Assembly (NCBI GenBank): GCA_964023205.1
Contig: OZ026833.1
Coordinates: 3,842,965 to 3,906,964 of the forward strand
From: Lutraria lutraria
Taxonomy: Eukaryota; Mollusca; Bivalvia; Venerida; Mactridae
Direction of reading: 5' to 3'
Length of the DNA stretch: 64,000 nt
Shown: piece after piece, positions 50,977 to 62,100 of the stretch
Position numbering within the stretch: the stretch's first letter is position 1
Layout of the letters: every line of letters begins with the position of its first letter
Notes under the pieces: generated by a model
Databases searched by the model: none
Seen by the model: only the letters and a program-made list of their open reading frames with translations
Told to the model about the DNA's origin: nothing
Program-made: the position numbers and the translations under genes

Positions 50977-53125
50977 TCACTTCATCCCCTGAGCTACACC
51001 TTTTGTCAGTGTTGGTCCATTCTCATGAAGAAATAAAGCAGGCCATACAATAAAGTCCACTCGCTTACCACTGACTGTATAAGCACTGTATAAATCTGTT
51101 CTGAAGGTATCCCCCTTTTTCAATAATGGCGCCAGAACAACTGGGGGATCTTGTATCTACAAAAATATCAAACAAATTGACTTAATTGACGGAAACAGGT
51201 GAGCAACATTGTTCTAGTGTAGTTACTGCTCGTGTTTACAAGGTTTGTTCACAAAGCTGATACTATCATATAAGAAACACAAAAAAAAGAAATGAGACTA
51301 GACAAACTAAGATTCCGATTCGAAATCATTAGCAATATCGTTCTATACATAGCGTGACGTCACTACGTTTGTCTAACCTCTATACTTGGGACTGATTACT
51401 AGCCGCAATCGGTGAATTATACATACGCTATAATACAGTATCGCGGAAGGAAACAACCATATCGGTTGTATATTATTAAAATGTGTTTATGTTATGTAAA
51501 ATGAATACGTTATATCATTTTCCTCTTGTGCTTTTGTCAATAACAATAATTATTCAATAAAACGCAATGTAGGCATACGCTTGGCTCCAATGTGTACCAT
51601 ACGGTGACGTCCGTTATGTTATTGTCTACAACTTCCGTTTTGAAAGTAGTTCCTGCAAATACCCACAATGCCCCGAGCGATAGAGCGGGTCAGTGCATAG
51701 CTCACATTGTTAACAATATCGAATACAAACTATTTCTTAGCTACAATGAATAGATAAATACATGAATCACGTACTGCCATAAGCCAGCATATCTCAAAGC
51801 ACTCCTTCAGATATTCATCTATACCGAGTGCTTGCTTCGAGTATTTAATTGAACCCCTCTCTAGACCACCTCTGTATTCCTGAAAAGTAACGTGACTGAA
51901 TTCAAATAACCAGACACATTTTTGCGACGTGCATTGAATGTTGCGTAAACATAAAATAAACATTGTATTAAGATCGAAATCAAGCATGCTTTGATTGGAA
52001 AGCATCCACTTATTTTCCGAGTATCCAATCAAGAGTTGTTTTACAAGTAAAGATGGATTGTACAACTTACCTTGTACTTGATCTTTATAACATCTGCAGC
52101 CGACGTCTTTCTGCAATCCTTGATGTATTTCAACACACTGACAGGAACATCTGACATTTGCTTAAAATTAGACAACAAAATACGTGTTCACCATTAGGAT
52201 GATTGTATAATTCAGTTTTGAAAGTTTTGAGGAAGCATTAACTTCTGATCAGTTATTTAACCGATTGCTCTAACTAACAATAAAACATGCTCTGAAGACT
52301 AAACGATCGTTCACAATCGTTGTGGTCCAAAACAAAAAAGTGACAATTTCCATGAAATGCCATTTTCACAAACACCGAACACGAATGGCAGAATACATGA
52401 TATCTATGTTATGGATGAATAAAAGTCAGTATCATTGTAGTGGTTATCTGTTATTACTCCTATGCATGCCAGTCATTATAATCCACGCCTACTGGTCTAC
52501 ATGCCCCTCTGATAGTATCATACAAGAGTATACAAAATAATGAGTTGAGATCTGGATGCGCTTGTTGACATTTAACAATAAAGATATATAGAAGTATTAC
52601 AATCAAATAATTATCATGTATGACAAGTTTATAAGAAAAAGAAAATGTTTAGCTTAAATAATGTCTACTGACCACTTTATCCGAGTTTGTAATTGAACGT
52701 AATATCTCTGTCATCTGTCTTTGAGTTTGATCATCACAAAATCGCTTAGTTTCCTGAAAAGTACTCGAGTATTTCAATTTACCATGAATACAAACTTCGT
52801 CATATTTACAAACATAGTAATTTAAGAATTAAGAAGTACTTGAAAATTCAGTTAGCTTATAATTATTGGGATAGCAGTATACGTCATACTTCAGTTATAG
52901 CATGGATAGAAAATAGCTTTACTGACAACAAAAATGTCCAGTAATATTTGTATTATATGTTCTTCATCTCCTTCAGATTTCTCCAGAATTTCATAAGCAT
53001 CTGTCCATTGATTGTCATACAGTTCCTTATAACGATCGGCAAGTTTGGAAGGACGGTTCATATCGCTGAGGTCCACAATGTTTGGATTGTTGTTTGTTAG
53101 TTTATCTCCCATGCATTTACTCAAC
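50977..53125 (-). other. MIEAP-like C-terminal domain exons
   Basis: The five exons (199, 81, 90, 105 and 180 bp) encode a helical stretch (SKLADRYKELYDNQWTDAYE; ILLDIFVETKRFC), then KECFEICWLMAIQDPPVVL, then GKRVDFIVWPALFLHENGP and KGVAQGMK before the stop. The CWLM-(A)-IQDPP and VWPAL...KG motifs are what mark the mitochondria-eating-protein family. The exon starting 52753 is fixed by being open in one frame only. Two donors here (after 52927 and 52673) are GTCAGT. Confidence 0.75.
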
Positions 53126-56100
53126 CTGCATTTTAAGAGAGAGAAAGATACACAAATAAGAATGTAAGCATGAATTTTGTCACCTTGACTTGAATCCTTC
53201 AAAATCATTTTATGTAGTATCAATCAATATGTATGCAAAAAAACACTAAAAACCAAGTGCGTATATTGCCATGTGTATTTTTCGGTGAAGTGGAGGAACC
53301 AGCAAAAATGCATTTTATAATGGTAACATTGACAAAAAAAAATAGGCAAAAATAATAGTTGTTCGCTCGAGTTCATCAATTCATACAACAAGCGGTTTAC
53401 TGACCTTGTTTTAGTATCGTCTAATTCAAATTCAGTGTCCTTTAGTTCTTTCTCTACACGATGTAGCCTATTTTTCAATGCTTCGTAATCGTCAGAGGAA
53501 TGTCTATCCCCCTGACCTCTTTCCTGTTTCTTCTTAAGCCTTTGTATATCTCCCTTCATTCTATTGTTTTCTTGTTCAAGGTCTGCTACATACGTTTCTA
53601 GATCAGGACTGTGTTGTTTAAGTTTCGTAATTTCAGATGTATGATGAGCTTTAGAACTATCCATCTGCTGTTGCTGCCTGTATTAAAAATTGTCATCACA
53701 ATACAAAACATAAACATGACACTTGTTTATCACGCGACACAGCTTAGATATACATTTAATGCAAAGTTATCAACAAACCATGTCTAATATAAGTTTTAAT
53801 GAACTGTATATTATGTTCAATTTCATGTTTGCACAAGCTAGGGATTTCAAATACATTGTAATTGAAGAATTCTATTATCTATAAGAAGAAAACGTTACTT
53901 TGTTATTGTGTCTCTCAGCTCCTTTTCTTTGTTATCCCGGTCGTTAATCTTTTGTTGTAGTCTGTCACGTTCTTTGCTTAGCGCATCTACACGTTTGTCC
54001 TTGTCCTGTTTAGTCTGATGAACCCCAGATATTTCTTGCTTGTACTTCTTTACTTCTTGATTCTTCTGTTGCAGTTCATTATCTAAACTTACTAATCTAG
54101 TTCGTAATTTCGCTATTTCGTTGTCTTTATGAACTTCATCATCAGATAATTTCTGCAACCTTTTATAAATGAAGCAAAGCGTACATATTTTTCAGACATT
54201 GCAGATAAATAAAGTACTTAGCTTTATTAATGTATGCCTACAATGTCGACAATATGTTGAACAATTCAACAAGCAAAGTTATTGTCCTATATAGCCAAAG
54301 ACTATACTGTGTTTGCAGTCTTATGACTTCCTTTTTACGTACATATCAATACTACAATCCTGTTCATTATAGATAATTAACATAAGATACAATGTATGAA
54401 CTGAACACGATTTACAATGTCAATACGATAGTGACATGAGTCATGTGCCATTTAAACATACTTTATACGATGCTTTTACATATCACGTAACTTATTCTGA
54501 GCTGTAACGATGGAACAATAGCATTTGACAATTAAATTTAGCATGCCTGTACAAACGGATTTGTAGAGTGCGTATAAGTAATACTCAATGAGTGTATTCT
54601 TAATCTAAAACCTAACTCCTTACGTATCAAATTTCTTGTTAAAAGTGAGTAATTACTTTGTTTTTATATCCATAAGTTTCTTTTCTGAATCGTTTCGTTT
54701 GTTCAACTCCTTCTGTAGTTTGTCATTTTCAAATGTCAAGGATTCTGTAAGTCTTTGAAGTTCATTTTCATTTTGCTGAAGTGTCGATATTTCCCTGTTG
54801 TACTTAGTTGTAAGGTCTGACTTTTCTTTTTCCAAAGCTCTAATCCTTTCATTTACATTCCTACCCGTTTGTTGAGAATTTTTTTCTACATCCGCCAATC
54901 TTGATCGCAAAGCTGCAATCTCTTGATTTCTCACTTCTACTTCTTCATAGCATTCCCTCAATCTTAACAAAAGATGATCGTACAAATGAAACATGGTGAT
55001 GTATCAGATAATAATCACAATAGACATTTTTTAAAATAGATTCATGTTAAATACTACGTCTTGAAGATGAATTTTACTTACAAATCCCGCTGTGTTTAGT
55101 AGGATATGATCGCAGTTCGGTACACGACTTACACAAATCGCACACAAAACAGATAGAAGTACAACTACTTACCTACGCTCAGACTCCTTAAGATCACCTT
55201 TATACTTCTGAAGTGATTTTGCTGTTTGTCCAAGTAGTGAAGACGATTCTGTTGATTCCATTTTAGATCTTGATCTCTGTTCCACTAGGTCCTTTTTAAG
55301 TTTATCATTATCATGTGTAATTTTTTCCATGCGTCTTTCTAAGTCGTTTTTATCATGTTTTAAACTTGACAATTTCTCACTGAGCTCTGCATTACTGTTG
55401 TTGTTTTCGCTTTTCAAATTTTCAATCCTTTCTTTCGCTTCATGTTTTACTTGCCGAAGTTCATTCTGAGCGGTCTCCAACTCTTGTTTTAATACTACAA
55501 TTTGATTTCTGGCGCTGTGTTCGTTTGCTGAAAACCTGAAAATATGTTAGTTATGAATAATGTACCATACAGATATTTGTGTCGGTTGTAACTATATTCT
55601 AACTACGCAAATATTTGACATTTTGTAAGGAAGCTTTTCACTATTTCAATCCGTATGATTTATTTGGTGACACATTTTTTACATGAAAATGGAAGGTCAA
55701 CAAACATTTACTACAACTACAACTTTACTGCAAAGCAATGACTAGTACATGCAACCCCTTAATAGGTGTGACTATTACTTTACTGAACTGGCCTTAACTT
55801 TATAAATGCGGTGTTATCATAACTTGAACGAAAAACGTGCATCCACGATTGTTTATCTAACGGTGTTGCTCGCTGTTAACAATATCCAAATACAGTGTAT
55901 TTACTTTGTTTTTGTGTCTTTTAGTTCCTCTTGTAAATCTTTTCGTTTGTTCAGTTCCTTCTGTAGTTTGTCATTTTCAAATGTCAAGGATTCTGTAAGT
56001 CTTTGAAGTTCATTGTCATTTTGCTGAAGTGTCGATATTTCCCTGTTGTACTTAGTTGTAAGGTCTGACTTTTCTTTTTCCAAAGCTCTAATCCTTTTAT

Positions 56101-59100
56101 TTACATTCCTACCCGTTTGTTGGAATGTTTGTTCTACATCCGCCAATCTTGATCGCAAAGCTGCAATTTCTTTGTTTCTCACTTCTACTTCTTCATAGCA
56201 TTCCCTCAATCTTAACAAAAGATGATCGTACAAATGAAACATGGTGATGTATCAGATAATAATCACGATAGACATTTTTTAAAAATAGATTCAAGTTAAA
56301 TATTACGTCTTGAAGATGAATTTTACTTACAAATCCCACTGTGTTTAGTAGGATATGATCGCAGTTCGGTACACGACTTACACAAATCGCACACAAAACA
56401 GATAGAAGTACAACTACTTACCTACGCTCAGACTCCTTAAGATCACCTTTATACTTCTGAAGTGATTTTGTTGTTTGTTCAAGTAGTGAAGACGATTCTG
56501 TTGATTCCATTTTAGATCTTGATCTCTGTTCCACTAGGTCCTTTTGAAGTTTATCATTATCATGTGTAATTTTTTCCATGCGTCTTTCTAAGTCGTTTTT
56601 ATCATGTTTTAATCTAGACAATTTCTCACTGAGCTCTGTATTACTGTTGTTGTTTTCGCTTTTCAAATCCTCAATCCTTTCTTTCGCTTCATGTTTTACT
56701 TGCCGAAGTTCATTCTGAGCGGTCTCCAACTCTTGTTGTAACACTACAATTTGATTTCTGGAGCTGTGTTCGTTTGCTGAAAACCTGAAAAAAATATTAG
56801 TTATGAATAAATGTACCATACAGATATTTGTGTCGGTTGTAACTATATTCTTACTACGCAAATATTTGACATTTTGTAAGGAAGCTTTTCACTATTTCAA
56901 TCCGTATTATTAATTTGGTGACACATTTCTGACATGAGAATGGAAGGTCAACAAACATTTAATACAACTTTTATAGAAAATAACGAATCAAAAGTAATGA
57001 CTCGTACATAATAGGTGTGACTATTACTTTTTTGAATTGGCTTTAGCTTTATAAATGCGGTATTATTATAACTTGAACGAATAACATGCATCCACGATTG
57101 TTTATCAAACGGTGGTGCTCGCTGTTAACAATATCCAAATAAGTGCATTTACTTTGTTTTTGTGTCTTTTAGTTCCTCTTGTAAATCTTTTCGTTTGTTC
57201 AGTTCCTTCTGTAGTTTGTTATTTTCAGAAGTCAGGGATTCTACGAGTATTTGTAATTCATTTCCATCTTGCTTAAGTCTCGATACTTCCTTGGTGTGCT
57301 TTGTAGTCAGGTCTGATTTTTCCTTTTCCAAATCTTTAATCCTTTCATTTACACTCCTACCTGCTTGCTGGAATGTTTGTTCTACATCTGCTAACTTCGA
57401 TCGCAAAGTTAGAATTTCTTTGTTTCTCTTTTCTTCTTCTTCGGATAATTCCCTTAATCTTAAAACAAATAAAGCATAGTAAGTATCGCAATATCATTAA
57501 AAGATAAAATAATTTCAATTAACAAAATGATTCAAACTACCTTTGAATACCAATATTAGGCAGACAATAAGGTTTTAAATGCACGAGTTATACAAATCAT
57601 TATGAACTTTGTGCACTGTTACAGATAGATGACACATATAAAATTAAATAAAGTAGAATTACTTACCTACGATTAGCGTCATTAAGTTCATATTTATAGT
57701 TGTGAATAGTTTGTGCAGAATCTGTTGACTTCTTGTCAAATATAATTCTCTGTTCCGCCATATCTTTTTTTAGTTGATCATTATCGTACCCAAATTGCTC
57801 GATACGTCTTTCCAAGTCGTTTTTATCATGCCTTAATCTAGATAATTTCTCACTGAACTCTGCATCGCTGTCGATTCTTTCGCTTTTCAAAATTTGAATC
57901 CTTTCTTTCGCTTCGTGTTTCGTTTGTCGTATCTCTTTCTTTGCGCTTTCTAATTCAAGTTGCAATAAGGCAGTTTTATTTCTGAAACTTTCTTCATCGG
58001 CTGAATACCTTAAAAACAATGAATTGATATGTCGTTCTTTTATTTTCATTTATTCTTATATCCTTACTACGCAAATATTTACACGTATTTACAGGAATTT
58101 TTCACTATTTTAATTCGCAAGTACTATGTAATGACACGTTCTAATGCGAGTTCAATTGACAATTAATACAGCTATTATAGAAAATAACCAAATACATTTG
58201 TAAGTGTAATTATTCGTACGCCAACTCCTGGGCGCTGTACCGGGCAACTTTGATTGAACTGGCTTAAAATCTTTCGAAATGCGGTACTGTTGTGAAGGTC
58301 AATCCAATAATGCATGTTGACTGTTTATGACTTGAAGGTACGGCATGATGTTAACAAGAACCAAATAAATTAATTTTCAAACAGATGTAAAGCAAACATT
58401 AAGTACTTAGCATGAGTATCTGTTAACTCCTTTTCTTTGTCCCTCCGTTTGTAAACCTCACTTTTCAGTTCATCATTTTCAGATGATAGATCTTCTACTT
58501 GTTTTTCCAGATCTCTTCTAGTTTGCTCAAGGCTTGATAATTCCATGCGGTACTTAGACGTCAGATCCAAGTTTTCTTTTTTTAAACTATCGATCTTTTT
58601 GTTTGCTGTTCCATTTGTTTGCTGAAACACATCTTCTGTATCCACCAGCTTGGATCGTAAGGTAGCGATCTCATTATCTCTGTTAACTATACTTTCCGAG
58701 TATTTACGCAGTCTAAAACAGAAATGCGCATAATGTTGATACTATGCTGATAAATGAAAGAAATAGACGAAAGCATCACATAACGGAGCAATATACGCTC
58801 AAAGGTATAGTTGATACACTCAGTAAAAACATTATCTTTGGGATACTTTTCATGCATGAATATGTGTATTTTTCTTTCAACCACGGAAATGCATGCACAC
58901 AAATACAAGTGTATTCATTATAAACTAGACAATGAATATAGTTTAATATTGTGATAATATATGTCATGATTAAAATAGGCTTGTGCAATATTTTGTGTAA
59001 TTGGCTCTGTGATAGAAACAAAATCAAAACACATAAACATAAAGAGTTACAAAGCGGACATGAAATAGGTCATATGATATTTGACCCTTAAGTTTGACCT

Positions 59101-62100
59101 TCACATTTAGGCAAGCTTTCCGAAACATGCACTGTAGCGCCGTATAGAGCTTACACCGTAAACAGCTTAGGTGAAAGCTCTATACGTTGACGATGACGCC
59201 GTATAGAGCTTGTCCCGTATAGAGTTTACCGCAAGCTCTATACCACAATGTGCATTATTCTGACGAATAGAGCTCGTCTGTATCAAATTTTATAATCATG
59301 CGTGCCATCATTTGGTATTCACCATTGTTGAAAACCACATAAAAATGTAAGACGAGTTGCACACAGAATCACTGAATAATAATCCAGAGCTAAGGTCAAT
59401 AACTCTGTCAAAAGGTTAAATTTTGCAAAAGCTGACAATCCGTGCTGCAACAACTCTCGCATGAAAAATGTTAGAGTTGTGTACAAAAACATAAAAAAAT
59501 ACTGAATAAGGTAAAGGGCAAACTTTTTTTTTCGAAAGATTTCGCATTTTTACTTTTTTGTGTGTGTGAAATTAAGATTATAAAAACAAAATAGGAAAAT
59601 TATAATCTACATATCGACCTTTAATTTTGGTTATTCGGCATGCAAGCTCTATACATCAGTCAAGTTACCTTTAGAAAGGTAAATTCATATGCTTGACGTG
59701 TAGAGCTTATGTGAGCTATATACTCGTACGTTGTCATCAACGCATGGCGCTTACGGTAAGCTCCAAACGCCGCTTGACAACGTAAAGAGCTTACATCAAA
59801 GGCTCTATGCGGTGTAATCTCTAAGCGGCGTAACAATTCATTTTAGAGATCGTCTCGATGTGGTGAACGGTCGGGTGAAATTTCATCGAAATACTTCGCA
59901 GACTGAAAGAGTTACAGAGCAGACTCGAAATAAGTTATATGACCTTTGGTCCTAAGTGTGACCTTGACCTCCAATTGAACCTTTCGAAACATGCGCTCTG
60001 AGCATCGTCTTGATGTGGTGAACATTTGGTTAATTTTTCATCAAAGTCCCTTTGATGCATTGGTGTGACCTTGACCTTGAAGCAATATTCTTTTCGAAAG
60101 AAGCGCTCTGAATGTCGTCTTCATGTGGCCAACTTTTAAGTAACGTTTCTTTGACGATCTTTGATGGGTAAAAGGGTAACAGAGCGGACACAAATTGTTA
60201 TCTGACGCGTACAGACAGACAGGCGGGCGCCTGTGCCATTACATAAAACGGACCTTCGGGTGTATAATAAAATTAACATTTGGCTGTCTCATATTCTTTT
60301 ACAGCAGAATACTAACATTATTCAGTTAGACAAACGTAGCATACTTTGATTAAAAATCATCGCATTTACTTGTACATCAGGCGATACAAATTAAAATTCA
60401 TATATCTGCGCATACAATGTTTTCCATGTATGCCACATATTAATTTTCATTCGTGAAGAAAGACTTCTGAAATCCTACCTAGCTTTTGTGTCATCGAGTT
60501 CGTCTTTACTTTTTTTGTCATTGTGTTTGATGTTTTCAAGTTGTTTGGCATTCTCCTCAGACGTCTCCTCAAATGTTTGTCTTTGTTGGTTGATATGTCT
60601 CTTCAGTTCATTATTCTCATAAGAGAGCTTTTCTACATGTTGTTCAAATTCGTTTTTATCTTGTAACAATCTTGACAATTCTTTGTTTAACTTTGTTTCC
60701 ATGTCCATCTTCTCATTATTTAGTGTTCGCATGTTTGCTTTCGCGTCATGCTCCAAGTGTAGAAGTTTTGTTTCCATGTCGGCCAGTTTGTATCTCAAGG
60801 TGTCGCACTCATTTTTCCAGTACACGTCGCTATCGGAGAAACGCATTAATTAGTACACACTTTTATTAAATGAATCTCAGCACTCATTTCACCTATCTAA
60901 GTTGGTCTAACATAAACATTCGATAACTTTTAACAATTATGTTCACAGTATCGCAATTTGCAATAACGTATAAACGTTTATGCAATACGATTTGTATTCA
61001 TATTAATATTAACAATTTTCGTATTAATAACTTGAAGTTTCGACATAGGAATATGCTACGTAGAATAAGTTTTGTATACATGTATTATTTTTACGAACCT
61101 TGCCCTAGTTTCATCCAGTTCCTGTTGAAGGTTCTGATGGTTACGAAGTTCAGACAACAGTTCTGTAGATTTATTGTCATATAACTGCTTTTGTGTAGAC
61201 ATATCTTCTTTCATATTTCTGTTTTCCTTCAGAAGGACTTGTACGCGTTGTTCTAATTCATTGTTAGTCTGTTGGTATCTAGATAACTCATTTTCCATAG
61301 ATTTGATTTGTTCGTCTGCGTTCAATGTACGTTGCTGAAGTGCTTGTTCCATATCAGCCAGCTTATATTGCAAACCGACAACCTCGTCGTTCTTCATCTG
61401 ATATTCTTTCGAAAGTTCATGCAATCTTTAAAATCATCGTTTATTTCAAAATAAAACTTTTAAATGTAGGAATAATAAAGAGAATAATAAATAAGGAACA
61501 TATATCAGTTTGCACAACACTGCAGGCAAGCTTACATCGTTAGTAGGTAACCTTAATGTTTAATGTTCTTGGTCTGATTTTCTTCATAAAGTTTCTGCAA
61601 TCTTTTATATACAACGTATATTAAACTATCAAAAAGATGGATCTTTTATTAAACCTAATTGTTTTAGGTTGGGTGAAAATGTCCGGGTTAATGCTAGTAA
61701 GTGAGGACGAAATCCATCATTTTTTATTCAGATTTTAAAGTACATGATCTCATGAAAGATAAATTTCGTTTAAACATTACATTCAAGTTTGATTTGAAAT
61801 AAGGTAATAATGGTAACAATGTAGTGCATAAAGTCAGGTTTAGATGGGCGTTTTATTGTTATTTTGTATTTCAAATTTATTTATAAGGAGCATATTATCG
61901 CTGGTACTGATAGATATATATTTAAATTAAGAAGGATACAATGCTATATACTCACTGTGATTTAAATTGAGCAATTTCAGTTTCTGCGTCATGACAACAA
62001 TGTAGTTGGTTTTGCTGACCGTTTTCAACTTCTTCATTTAGTCTATTGAATTGCTGCCTTAGAATGTGTACATCAGTTTTTAACTTATTATTTTTTTGCT

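Noticed and set aside
57162..57479. 105-codon plus-strand S/F-rich frame
   Set aside because: It is the reverse-strand shadow of a coiled-coil exon; similar shadows occur at 55806-56006.
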